Assembly (NCBI GenBank): GCA_030652805.1
Contig: JAUSPT010000029.1
Location: 1 to 9,019 of the forward strand
Source: a bacterium
Lineage (GTDB): Bacteria > JAHJDO01
DNA length: 9,019 nucleotides
Direction of reading: 5' to 3'
A program made the translations under genes and the position numbers. Below are positions 1 to 6,753 of the stretch, piece after piece. The notes under the pieces were generated by a model, which saw nothing but the letters and a program-made list of their open reading frames with translations, was not told where the DNA came from and ran no database searches. Position 1 is the stretch's first letter; every line of letters begins with the position of its first letter.

Positions 1-24
1 GTAAAAACTAGCTGTCTTTCTCAT
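1..24 (-). CDS. 5' end of a divergent gene, product unknown (runs off the left edge)
   Basis: On the minus strand an ATG at 24-22 opens a frame that reads MRKTASFY to the window edge. It is preceded, at a 7-nt spacing, by a strong ribosome binding site (GGAGGAG, complement of 32-38). Eight residues are too few to name a family, and the evidence for a gene is the ribosome binding site plus the divergent arrangement with the pyr leader. A large palindrome (41-104) lies directly upstream and would be in its 5' leader. It could be a chromosomal gene or the start of a mobile-element gene; the sequence does not decide. Confidence 0.42.
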
Positions 25-40
25 TTGGCAACTCCTCCGA

Positions 41-104
41 TATGGTAGATTCTTGCTCCAAACATTGCTCGCTAGCTCGCAATGTTTGGATGTCTTCTAT
101 CATA
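41..104. repeat. Large imperfect inverted repeat with an 11-bp perfect core
   Basis: The core is an exact 11-bp inverted repeat: CCAAACATTGC (58-68) and GCAATGTTTGG (79-89) around a 10-nt loop that itself contains the palindrome GCTAGC. A second pairing block, TATGGTAGA (41-49) with TCTATCATA (96-104), has one G-U pair and extends the dyad beyond an internal loop. Neither strand has a T-run after the stem, so it does not look like an intrinsic terminator. It sits between the divergent gene at 1-24 and the pyr promoter. It may be an RNA structure in the leader of that gene, a protein-binding dyad, or the subterminal part of a mobile element. Confidence 0.7.
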
Positions 105-165
105 CCACGAGTGTTACCTATGTTTCTCAGCCTCCGCATAATTTATTTCATTTGTAAGCGAAAAT

Positions 166-194
166 TTGACATAAACAGGTTGTTATGTTAACCT
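166..194 (+). promoter_or_regulatory. Probable pyr operon promoter region
   Basis: A perfect -35 hexamer TTGACA lies at 166-171. With a 17-bp spacer the -10 would be the poor TAACCT (189-194), giving a start near 200, just before the PyrR hairpin. An alternative is an extended -10, TGTTATGTT (181-189), which would not need the -35; it is only 12 bp from TTGACA, so both cannot be used together. The short dyads AACAGG/CCTGTT (174-179/195-200) and AGGTT/AACCT (177-181/190-194) overlap this region. The position is right for a leader transcript, but the exact elements are uncertain. Confidence 0.4.
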
Positions 195-210
195 CCTGTT
201 TGAGGATAAA

Positions 211-241
211 CCTTTAAACTAGTTCTGAGAAGCTAGTAAGG
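211..241 (+). promoter_or_regulatory. PyrR-binding RNA hairpin (anti-antiterminator)
   Basis: The segment folds into CCTT (211-214) with AAGG (238-241), a 5'-side bulge TAA (215-217), and the stem ACT (218-220) with AGT (235-237). An upper stem AGTT (221-224) pairs with AGCT (231-234) and closes the hexaloop CTGAGA (225-230). The known PyrR recognition consensus is ARUCCNGNGAGGYU. Positions 221-234 match 12 of its 14 bases, and the two differences (C to U at 224, G to A at 231) are a compensatory base-pair swap. The conserved U-G pair (223/232) and the CNGNGA loop are kept. By homology, PyrR with UMP should stabilise this hairpin and favour the downstream terminator. Confidence 0.85.
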
Positions 242-273
242 AAAAGAAATATGATAAAAGAAGAGACCTTCCT
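239..273 (+). promoter_or_regulatory. Candidate antiterminator pairing
   Basis: AGGAA (239-243) overlaps the 3' strand of the PyrR hairpin and is complementary to TTCCT (269-273), the core of the terminator's 5' strand. CT (233-234) can add two pairs with AG (275-276) across a bulge. This is the mutually exclusive arrangement expected of a PyrR attenuator, but the helix is short, so the exact antiterminator fold is inferred. Confidence 0.45.
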
Positions 274-296
274 AAGTTTTTTAGGGAGGTTTTTTA
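266..296 (+). terminator. Intrinsic terminator of the pyr attenuator
   Basis: ACCTTCCTAA (266-275) pairs with TTAGGGAGGT (281-290), giving 10 bp with one G-U and a 5-nt loop, followed directly by TTTTTATTTA. It lies after the PyrR hairpin and before the pyrR ribosome binding site, as in known pyr leader attenuators. Read-through would be expected when UMP is low. Confidence 0.88.
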
Positions 297-333
297 TTTA
301 TGTAAATGAGCTTTTGTGATTGGAGGAATGAAT

Positions 334-876
334 ATGGGTTTGAAAGAAAAAGGGCTAGTTATGGACAAAGAAGGTGTAGAGAGGACAATCAGCCGTATAG
401 CTCATGAAATAGTTGAGAAAAATAAGGGAACAGATAATCTGGTAATTATTGGCATAAGAACCAGAGGGGTCTTTCTTGCAGAGAGAATAGTAGAGAAAAT
501 AAAACAAATAGAAAAGTCCGTTATTCCTATTGGCGTACTTGATATAACTCTTTATCGGGATGATTTAAGCACTATTGCTTCCCAGCCAGTGGTTCATAAG
601 ACAGAGATCCCTTTTGATATAACGAATAAAGTGGTTGTTTTAGTGGATGATGTTCTTTATACGGGTAGAACTATACGAGCAGCATTAGATGAACTGATTG
701 ATTTTGGCAGACCAAAGGCAATCCAGCTAGCAGTTTTAGTAGATAGAGGACATAGAGAACTACCTATCCGAGCTGATTATGCGGGAAAGAACGTCCCTAC
801 TTCTCAGAGGGAAATCGTTGAGGTTAGATTGGAAGAATACGATAAAAAGACAGAGGTTATAATTATTGGGAAATAG
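334..876 (+). CDS. pyrR: Bifunctional pyr operon attenuator / uracil phosphoribosyltransferase PyrR
   Basis: PyrR binds UMP and the leader RNA to promote termination of pyr transcription; family members also have weak uracil phosphoribosyltransferase activity. From ATG 334 the protein is 180 aa, the usual family size. The PRPP-binding motif is at residues 102-113 ([12 protein letters not shown]), with the IRTRG loop at 41-45 and the [14 protein letters not shown] segment at about 136-149. I chose ATG 334 because GGAGG (322-326) sits 7 nt upstream. An upstream GTG (316) and ATG (328) are in frame but overlap or abut that ribosome binding site. The gene directly follows its own leader hairpin and terminator, so autoregulation of the operon is likely. 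pyrB starts 20 nt downstream. Confidence 0.95.
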   Translation: MGLKEKGLVMDKEGVERTISRIAHEIVEKNKGTDNLVIIGIRTRGVFLAERIVEKIKQIEKSVIPIGVLDITLYRDDLSTIASQPVVHKTEIPFDITNKVVVLVDDVLYTGRTIRAALDELIDFGRPKAIQLAVLVDRGHRELPIRADYAGKNVPTSQREIVEVRLEEYDKKTEVIIIGK

Positions 877-896
877 GCAAAGGGAAAGGGATAGAA

Positions 897-1835
897 ATGG
901 AATGGAATAGAAAAGATCTTCTTGGACTGGAGGACTTAACAAAGGAAGAGATTAAGCTGATTTTAGACACAACAGAATCATTCAAAGAAATATCAACGAG
1001 AGAGATAAAGAAAGTACCGGCATTAAGGGGAAAGACTATTGCAAACTTGTTCTTTGAACCTAGTACAAGAACAAGGATTTCTTTTGAGCTCGCAGAGAAG
1101 CGCCTGAGCGCAGATGTGGTAAACTTTTCTGCTTCAACAAGTAGTCTCTCAAAAGGTGAGACATTCATTGACACAGCAAAAAATATTGAAGCTATGAAAA
1201 TAGATTGTGTTGTGATACGTCACAGCTCTTCAGGTGCATCCTATATGCTATCAAAAAAGCTAAATGCCAGTGTTATAAATGCTGGAGACGGAACTCATGA
1301 GCATCCAACGCAGGCACTTCTGGACATGTTTACAATAAGAGAGAAAAAAGGCGGATTAGAGGGACTTAAGGTAGCGATTGTTGGAGATATCAGACACAGC
1401 CGTGTTGCAAGAAGCAACATCTGGGGTATGAGGAAAATGGGGATAGAGGTGAGAATATGTGGGCCGAAGACATTATTGCCTGTTGATATTGAAAAAACGG
1501 GTGCAAAGGTTTTCTATCATATAGAACATGCCATAAAGCATGTAGATGTTATTATGGCACTAAGGATTCAGAAAGAAAGACAAGGACAAAGTTATTTCCC
1601 GTCAATAAGAGAATATTCAAAGTTCTATGGGCTCACAAGCGAGAGACTTAAGTATGCAAAAGGGGATGTTTTAATAATGCATCCAGGCCCTATAAACAGA
1701 GGTGTTGAAATTATGCCTGAAGTAGCTGATGGACCGTATTCAGTTATTCTCGAACAGGTAACTAATGGACTTGCAGTTCGTATGGCTGTTCTCTATCTTG
1801 TTATGGGCAGTAAAACTAAGGAGGTGAGCGCGTGA
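897..1835 (+). CDS. pyrB: Aspartate carbamoyltransferase catalytic subunit PyrB
   Basis: It condenses carbamoyl phosphate with aspartate, the committed step of pyrimidine synthesis, in the cytoplasm. The 312-aa protein has the expected length. The carbamoyl-phosphate motif FFEPSTRTR is at 52-60, the mobile loop SSLSKGET at 82-89 (with the active-site Ser/Lys), and HPTQALLD at 136-143. The aspartate-domain motif [11 protein letters not shown] is at 163-173, with LRIQKERQ at about 222-229 and HPGPINRG at 262-269. No regulatory subunit gene (pyrI) follows, which fits the unregulated trimer type. The ATG start is preceded by a purine-rich AGGGAAAGGG region. Its stop overlaps the pyrC GTG start by 4 nt, so translation is probably coupled. 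Confidence 0.97.
   Translation: MEWNRKDLLGLEDLTKEEIKLILDTTESFKEISTREIKKVPALRGKTIANLFFEPSTRTRISFELAEKRLSADVVNFSASTSSLSKGETFIDTAKNIEAMKIDCVVIRHSSSGASYMLSKKLNASVINAGDGTHEHPTQALLDMFTIREKKGGLEGLKVAIVGDIRHSRVARSNIWGMRKMGIEVRICGPKTLLPVDIEKTGAKVFYHIEHAIKHVDVIMALRIQKERQGQSYFPSIREYSKFYGLTSERLKYAKGDVLIMHPGPINRGVEIMPEVADGPYSVILEQVTNGLAVRMAVLYLVMGSKTKEVSA
1818..1827 (+). promoter_or_regulatory. Near-perfect ribosome binding site of pyrC inside the pyrB end
   Basis: AAGGAGGTGA, inside the last pyrB codons, is complementary to the 16S anti-Shine-Dalgarno over about 9 bases. It lies 7 nt (from GGAGG) before the GTG at 1832, and it fixes that GTG as the start of pyrC. Confidence 0.8.
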
Positions 1836-3127
1836 AACTACTCATTAAAAACGGAACTGTTGTTGATCCATCTCAACATATAAATGAAAAGACGGACATA
1901 TTGATAGAAAATAATAAAATATGCAAATTAGGTAAGAATATCAGGGAAAACGGTTGTGAGGTATTCAATGCTAAAGACATGATAGTTTCTCCCGGATTTA
2001 TTGATATGCATGCTCATCTGAGAGAACCTGGAAGGGAAGATGCAGAAACAATAGCCACAGGTACTCGATCTGCTGCAAAGGGCGGGTTTACGTCAGTTTG
2101 CTGTATGCCGAATACAGAACCCGCAATAGATAATCAGTCTGTTGTAAAGTTTGTTTTAGAAAAAGCTAAAAAAGAAGGTAAGGTCAATGTGTTTGCTATA
2201 GGTGCAATTACAAAGGCGCGAAAGGGGACCGAACTTGCAGAGATTGGAGATATGAAGCATGCGGGAATAGTTGCTGTTTCAGATGATGGTAATTGGGTAG
2301 AAAATTCTGCTCTCATGAGAAGGGCACTTGAATATAGTGAGATATTTAATATTTTGGTAATATCACATTGTGAAGATAAGACGCTCTCAGGGAAAGGAAT
2401 GATAAACGAAAGTTATATTTCAACTGTCTTGGGACTGGAAGGCATTCCAAGGGAAGCAGAGGAAATTGCTGTTTTTAGAGATATAAGCTTAGCAAAGATG
2501 TTGAATACCAGAATACATATTGCTCATGTGTCAAGCGGAGGAACAGTAGAATTGATAAAAGAGGCTAAAACCCGCAATATAAAGATCAGCTGTGAGGTAA
2601 CACCCAACCATTTCACATTAACAGAACAAGCTATTAATGGTTATGATACAAATACGAAGGTTAATCCCCCACTGAGAAGCGAAGATGATATTCAAGCCAT
2701 AAAAAACGGGCTTGCTGATGGAACAATAGATGTTATAGCAACAGACCATGCTCCTCACACAATAACAGAGAAGGAATATGAGTATGATAATGCCCCGTTC
2801 GGAATTATTGGTTTTGAGACAGCTATAGGGCTTGCCCTTACAGAACTTGTTCACAGCAAAGTTTTATCATTATCCAAGCTTATTGAAAAGCTCTCTTGCA
2901 ATCCCGCAAAAATTCTTGGGTTTAAGACAAAAGGAACATTGAAAATCGGCTCAGACGCAGACATAACAATAATAGATGAGAATAAGAAATGGGTCGTAGA
3001 TGTAAACAGGTTTCTCTCAAAAAGTAAAAACTCACCGTATCACAATAGAAAATTGAAAGGCAAAGTAGTAGCAACCATTGTTGGCGGAAAGATTGTATTT
3101 TATGATTCAATAAGAGAGAGCAAATGA
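1832..3127 (+). CDS. pyrC: Dihydroorotase PyrC, bacterial class I type
   Basis: It reversibly cyclises carbamoyl aspartate to dihydroorotate and is a zinc-dependent amidohydrolase. The 431 aa are typical of the longer class I enzymes found in Gram-positive-like pyr operons. Metal-binding HxH is at H60/H62 within [13 protein letters not shown]. The substrate-binding region CMPNTEP is at 91-97, and the SDDG aspartate at about 151-152. Further metal histidines are H179 (ISHCED) and H232 (HIAHVSSGG). The catalytic aspartate is D305 in ATDHAPH. All key residues are present. The GTG start overlaps the pyrB stop (GTGA) and is supported by an excellent ribosome binding site. The stop overlaps the ATG of the transporter gene (ATGA at 3124-3127). 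Confidence 0.96.
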   Translation: MKLLIKNGTVVDPSQHINEKTDILIENNKICKLGKNIRENGCEVFNAKDMIVSPGFIDMHAHLREPGREDAETIATGTRSAAKGGFTSVCCMPNTEPAIDNQSVVKFVLEKAKKEGKVNVFAIGAITKARKGTELAEIGDMKHAGIVAVSDDGNWVENSALMRRALEYSEIFNILVISHCEDKTLSGKGMINESYISTVLGLEGIPREAEEIAVFRDISLAKMLNTRIHIAHVSSGGTVELIKEAKTRNIKISCEVTPNHFTLTEQAINGYDTNTKVNPPLRSEDDIQAIKNGLADGTIDVIATDHAPHTITEKEYEYDNAPFGIIGFETAIGLALTELVHSKVLSLSKLIEKLSCNPAKILGFKTKGTLKIGSDADITIIDENKKWVVDVNRFLSKSKNSPYHNRKLKGKVVATIVGGKIVFYDSIRESK

Positions 3128-4404
3128 CAGATTCTCATATTACTGAACAAAAAGTCAAGCGCTACAAACATGAAATATTCATGTTCAGAAGATGGAATTT
3201 TGCCTTCAATATCGCTGAACACTCCTTTGATGTATTTGGCAGAACATTTGTTTCAACAGTAACGGTATTACCAGTTTTCTTAAGCTTTCTCACAGATTCA
3301 AAAACTGTTATAGGGCTGATTCCTGCTATTTTCGTTTTTTTCTGGCTGGTTCCACAGATATTATCAGCATATTTTACAGAACCAATTAAGCAGAAAAAAA
3401 GAATAATTGTTTTTCTCAAAATAATCTATGCTTTCCCATGGCTGATACTTGCTATTTATTTTCTCGTTTTTTTTAAAGCATCTTCCCAACTAGCTCTTGT
3501 TGTTTTCTTTATTGCGTTTGCCATTTATTCTCTTTTTGGAGGACTGGCTACACCAACATGGCTTGCTTTTGTTGGAAAATTAATCTCAAGGAATAGAAGA
3601 GGTGTTTTTTATGGATACTGGTATATAATAGGGACAGGACTTGCTGTATTTGGAGCTTTTGGCATAAAATATATCCTTGCAGCATACCCCTTCCCTGTTA
3701 ATTTTGCCATATGCTTTTTATTGGCATTTTCATTTCTCTGCCTTGCAAACACTTTTCTTGCTATAACAAGAGAGCCTCATGCTCCAAAAGCTGCTGATAG
3801 AACATCTCCTAAGGAATATTTTTCCAATGCTAAATCAATCCTGGGAAATACATCTTTTTTAAGATTTGTTCTTTGTATGATAATGTCAGCTTTTGGCCCA
3901 ACAATGACAAATGTATTTTATATTATATATGTAAGGGAAAAATTTAATGTGCCCATTGGAGATGTTGGAATATTTACAGCAGTTCTTCTCATATCACAGA
4001 TTATAGCAGCTGCTATCGGAGGCAAATTAACGGATAAACTGGGAGCAAAAAAAGTATTTACAGCTAGCAGATTAATTGCTGCATTTTGCAGTATATGGGC
4101 TTTGATGACTAATAACATTGCAGGTGCGTATATTATCTTTATCATTATGGGCATCTGTGTAGGGTTCACGACAGTTTCTTATCACAATCTTATTCTTGAA
4201 TTAGCGCCTTCTGATAAAAGGGCGACATATATAGGGTTGATAAATACCATACGAGCTCCCTTTACTGCTATTAGTCCAATCATCGGAGGAATGATAATAG
4301 ACTGCATTTCTTACAGATTGCTATTCATTCTCGCTACTATCAGCTCATTAATCGCTATGATTATAATTAGTTTGCCTATAAAGAAGAATCCACGAGTGGC
4401 ATGA
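3124..4404 (+). CDS. Major facilitator superfamily transporter, substrate unknown
   Basis: This is a 426-aa integral inner-membrane protein. After a hydrophilic N-terminus of about 25-35 residues it has about 11-12 hydrophobic segments, for example near 41-57, 61-83, 95-117, 122-140, 163-180, 191-213, 247-268, 281-298, 312-328, 332-353 and 398-417. GGKLTDKLGAKKVF (299-312) is a classic MFS motif A between helices 8 and 9, and GKLISRNRRG (151-160) is the corresponding basic loop in the first half. The fold is clear but the substrate is not; I see no motif specific for uracil, nucleosides or orotate. It is translationally coupled on both sides by ATGA overlaps. Its place, between pyrC and pyrK, is where carA/carB often lie. 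Possible roles are uptake or export of a pyrimidine-related compound, or a cargo gene co-opted into the operon. Confidence 0.85.
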   Translation: MTDSHITEQKVKRYKHEIFMFRRWNFAFNIAEHSFDVFGRTFVSTVTVLPVFLSFLTDSKTVIGLIPAIFVFFWLVPQILSAYFTEPIKQKKRIIVFLKIIYAFPWLILAIYFLVFFKASSQLALVVFFIAFAIYSLFGGLATPTWLAFVGKLISRNRRGVFYGYWYIIGTGLAVFGAFGIKYILAAYPFPVNFAICFLLAFSFLCLANTFLAITREPHAPKAADRTSPKEYFSNAKSILGNTSFLRFVLCMIMSAFGPTMTNVFYIIYVREKFNVPIGDVGIFTAVLLISQIIAAAIGGKLTDKLGAKKVFTASRLIAAFCSIWALMTNNIAGAYIIFIIMGICVGFTTVSYHNLILELAPSDKRATYIGLINTIRAPFTAISPIIGGMIIDCISYRLLFILATISSLIAMIIISLPIKKNPRVA

Positions 4405-5030
4405 GAACAAAAATTTTCATCTTATTGTTTCTACAAGTTACTGCGCTTGCTTATTGTGAGGTCAATTTGGTTCCAAATGGTGATTTTGAGAACGGACGGC
4501 TTATGCCTGCTCATTGGGGATCTAATGCGAGAAAGGATTCTACAGTCCAGGTATATGAAAGTGCAAAAGGCAAAGTAATAGAAGACAAAAATCTCCTGTG
4601 GAATAAGACTGAATCGCCTACGGGTAGATGCGTAGAATTCAGACTTAACGAGCCAGCAAAGCAATGGACTTCAATCGCTGCAACAAGCGGAATGGAGTAT
4701 GAAAGCGAATATATTCCTTGCGCATATAACCAGAAATATAAGCTCAGTATAGATATTAAAAGCGTAGGTATTAGTGGAAAGGAAAACGGCCCCAAGGTTA
4801 TTGTGTTTGTAAAAGCGTACGGGTATGATAAGAAAAAGATGAAATCCTTTGAGGTGTATCGTGCTCCTATGCATTGTTACCCTGAAAACCCCGGAGATTG
4901 GAGTACATGCTCAAGAACATTCAAAATTAAAGTATCAACTGCTCAGAAAATGAAGGTAGTTGTGTATGCATACTGGCCAAAAGGTGTTGTGTATTTTGAT
5001 AATGTAAGATTGATAGAGATCAACGAATGA
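4401..5030 (+). CDS. Secreted protein with a carbohydrate-binding-like beta-sandwich domain
   Basis: The 209-aa product starts with a Sec-type signal peptide: a basic MRTK, a hydrophobic stretch to about residue 17, and a possible cleavage near ALAYC-EVN. C19 is preceded by Tyr, so a lipoprotein site is doubtful. The mature part opens with NLVPNGDFENG (22-32) and a nearby Trp. It ends with VVYFDNVRLIEI (about 196-207). These are the hallmark first and last strands of CBM4/9-type jelly-roll, galactose-binding-like domains, which suggests a single ligand-binding module with no catalytic domain. It overlaps the transporter gene and pyrK by 4 nt each. The start has no obvious ribosome binding site and probably depends on coupling. 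The ligand is unknown; it might be an extracytoplasmic partner of the transporter. Confidence 0.75.
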   Translation: MRTKIFILLFLQVTALAYCEVNLVPNGDFENGRLMPAHWGSNARKDSTVQVYESAKGKVIEDKNLLWNKTESPTGRCVEFRLNEPAKQWTSIAATSGMEYESEYIPCAYNQKYKLSIDIKSVGISGKENGPKVIVFVKAYGYDKKKMKSFEVYRAPMHCYPENPGDWSTCSRTFKIKVSTAQKMKVVVYAYWPKGVVYFDNVRLIEINE

Positions 5031-5848
5031 AAATTTTTAATGTCAAAAAAGAAATAATAGAAAACAAAAAAGTCTCTTCCAATTGTTATAGAATGACATT
5101 CGAGTCAAAAGAGATAGCTTGCAGAGTAAAACCAGGACAATTTCTGCATATAAAATGCTCGGATACATATGATCCCTTATTAAGAAGACCCATCAGTGTT
5201 CATAGTATAGAAAACAATATTATTGGAATTCTTTATAAAGTAATTGGAAGAGGAACAGGATTATTATCTAAGAAGACCTCAGGAGATCCCATAGATGTTA
5301 TAGGTCCATTAGGCAATGGTTTTGATTACCAATTAGTTTCCAATTGCCAATTGCCAATTCTTGTTGGGGGAGGTATAGGAATTGCCCCCTTATATTTTCT
5401 TGCTCAGAGACTTGTTGAGAGAGGCTCAAATATAACCGTCCTTATTGGTGCGAGTGATAAATGCAACATTCTCTGCATAGATGAGCTTAAAAAATTGGAT
5501 TGCAAAGTGAAAGTATCTACAGATGATGGAAGTTTTGGTCTTAGAGGCACAGTTATAGAACTGCTAAAAAAAGAAATCTCTTCTACAAATTCAAAATTAA
5601 AATTATTCGTCTGCGGACCTGTCCCTATGCTGAAACAGGTTAATCAATTAGTTTCAAAGGATAATGTTTCCTCTCAGGTCTCATTAGAAAGGCAAATGGC
5701 GTGTGGTGTTGGAGCGTGTATGGGATGCAGTATAAAAATCCGAAATCCGAAATCCGAAATCCGAAAAAATAAGATGTTTGATTATAAGCGGGTTTGTAAA
5801 GACGGTCCTGTTTTTGATATTAAAGAAGTGGTTTGGGAGGATATATGA
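5027..5848 (+). CDS. pyrK: Dihydroorotate dehydrogenase B, electron transfer subunit PyrK
   Basis: PyrK carries FAD and a [2Fe-2S] cluster and passes electrons from PyrD to NAD+. At 273 aa it is slightly longer than usual. The FAD-binding motif RRPISVHS is at 53-60, with GRGTGLLS at 74-81 and GPLGNGF at 93-99. The NAD-binding motif VGGGIGIAPL is at 113-122, with FVCGPVPM at 194-201. The cluster ligands are C226, C231, C234 and C257. The gap between the last two is 22 residues, against about 11-15 as I recall for the family. The excess coincides with a tandem AAATCCG array at 5736-5763. A second heptamer array (CCAATTG) sits just before the NAD motif. Both keep the frame open, so the protein is probably functional. 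It overlaps the pyrD start (ATGA). Confidence 0.94.
   Translation: MKIFNVKKEIIENKKVSSNCYRMTFESKEIACRVKPGQFLHIKCSDTYDPLLRRPISVHSIENNIIGILYKVIGRGTGLLSKKTSGDPIDVIGPLGNGFDYQLVSNCQLPILVGGGIGIAPLYFLAQRLVERGSNITVLIGASDKCNILCIDELKKLDCKVKVSTDDGSFGLRGTVIELLKKEISSTNSKLKLFVCGPVPMLKQVNQLVSKDNVSSQVSLERQMACGVGACMGCSIKIRNPKSEIRKNKMFDYKRVCKDGPVFDIKEVVWEDI
5340..5360 (+). repeat. Tandem heptanucleotide repeat CCAATTG x3 inside pyrK
   Basis: Copies are at 5340-5346, 5347-5353 and 5354-5360; the last has C instead of G. They encode part of SNCQLPI immediately before the conserved VGGGIG NAD-binding motif. Partial sequence flanking the array (CCAATTAG at 5329-5336) may be a decayed fourth copy. Confidence 0.85.
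5736..5763 (+). repeat. Tandem heptanucleotide repeat AAATCCG x4 inside pyrK
   Basis: Four exact, adjacent 7-bp copies (5736-5742, 5743-5749, 5750-5756, 5757-5763) encode the linker KIRNPKSEIRK between the third and fourth Fe-S cysteines. No frame of the repeat contains a stop codon. Gain or loss of one copy would shift the frame and remove the last cluster cysteine. Confidence 0.95.
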
Positions 5849-6753
5849 GACAGTTAAGTCTTGATATAAACATTGCTGGAATAAAGATGAAAAATCCAAT
5901 AATAACAGCTTCTGGCACATTCGGATATGGCTTGGAGTATTCACAACTAATAGATATAAAAAAATTTGGAGCAATTGTTACAAAGACTATAACACTGGAA
6001 CCAAGGATTGGTAATCCACAACCTAGAATTGTGGAGGTAGTTGGTGGTATGCTGAATTCAATAGGACTTCAGAATCCAGGAGCTAAAGTTTTTATTGAAG
6101 AAAAGCTACCAAAGCTAAAAGAGTATGGTGTGCCAATTATAGCAAATATTTCAGGCAGCAAGGAGGCAGAGTTTGTCAAACTTGCTGATCTATTTAAAGA
6201 TATTGGATTATCAGGTCTAGAGCTAAACATTTCCTGCCCAAATGTGGAACATGCAGGACTATTTGCCCAAGATGCAGATACAACTTATAAACTTGTTAGA
6301 AAGGTAAGAAAAGTTACAAGTTTGCCATTGATTGTTAAACTTACTCCTAATGTTACAGATATTACACTAATTGCCAGAGCGGCAGAAGACGGGGGCGCAG
6401 ATGCAATATCCTTAATCAATACTCTAATAGGCATGAGTATAGATATTCAGACAAAAAGGCCTAAGCTGGCAAATGTCATTGGAGGGCTGTCAGGCCCTGC
6501 GGTTAAACCAGTAGCATTAAGAATGGTCTATGAAGTATCTAAAAAAGTACGTATTCCAGTAATTGGGATGGGGGGAATAATGACTTCAGACGATGCTATT
6601 GAATTTTTACTTACTGGGGCAAGTGCAGTTGCTATTGGCACAGCAAACTTTGTTAATCCTAATACTTGTTGTGAGATTATAGAGGGCATTAAGACCTATA
6701 TGAGAGACAACAAGTTCAATAGAATGTTAGATATTATAGGACAACTTAGATGA
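5845..6753 (+). CDS. pyrD: Dihydroorotate dehydrogenase B, catalytic subunit PyrD (class 1B)
   Basis: This FMN enzyme oxidises dihydroorotate to orotate, in a complex with PyrK. From ATG 5845 it has 302 aa, the usual size. The N-terminal NPIITASGTFGYG is at 17-29, the substrate loop NSIGLQNPG at 71-79, and the catalytic cysteine C131 lies in LELNISCPNVEH. A cysteine base is the mark of class 1 enzymes. VKLTPNVTDI is near 168-177. The FMN-phosphate region includes GGLSGPAVKP, IGMGGI and AIGTANF. I chose ATG 5845 because it overlaps the pyrK stop (ATGA) and follows GGGAGG (5835-5840), although the 4-nt spacing is short. An in-frame TTG at 5833 would add four residues but lies at the ribosome binding site. 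Confidence 0.96.
   Translation: MRQLSLDINIAGIKMKNPIITASGTFGYGLEYSQLIDIKKFGAIVTKTITLEPRIGNPQPRIVEVVGGMLNSIGLQNPGAKVFIEEKLPKLKEYGVPIIANISGSKEAEFVKLADLFKDIGLSGLELNISCPNVEHAGLFAQDADTTYKLVRKVRKVTSLPLIVKLTPNVTDITLIARAAEDGGADAISLINTLIGMSIDIQTKRPKLANVIGGLSGPAVKPVALRMVYEVSKKVRIPVIGMGGIMTSDDAIEFLLTGASAVAIGTANFVNPNTCCEIIEGIKTYMRDNKFNRMLDIIGQLR

Noticed and set aside
58-89. Palindrome as an intrinsic terminator
   Set aside because: No T-run follows the stem on either strand.
316-333. Longer pyrR reading frame starting at GTG 316 or ATG 328
   Set aside because: The only good ribosome binding site (322-326) lies inside or against these starts; ATG 334 has the correct spacing and gives the normal 180-aa length.
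863-1174. 103-codon minus-strand open frame opposite pyrB
   Set aside because: It is antisense to the conserved carbamoyl-phosphate region of pyrB, with low-complexity Ser/Phe-rich translation; it is a shadow frame.
4401-4460. Secreted protein as a lipoprotein
   Set aside because: The residue before C19 is Tyr, which does not fit the usual lipobox; an ordinary Sec signal peptide is more likely, though the lipoprotein option is not excluded.
5833-5844. TTG 5833 as pyrD start
   Set aside because: It overlaps the GGGAGG ribosome binding site and would add only four non-conserved residues; ATG 5845 forms the ATGA overlap used by other junctions in this operon.
5684-5974. 96-codon minus-strand frame across the pyrK/pyrD junction
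   Set aside because: It exists because the AAATCCG array has no stop codon on either strand; there is no ribosome binding site or recognisable family.
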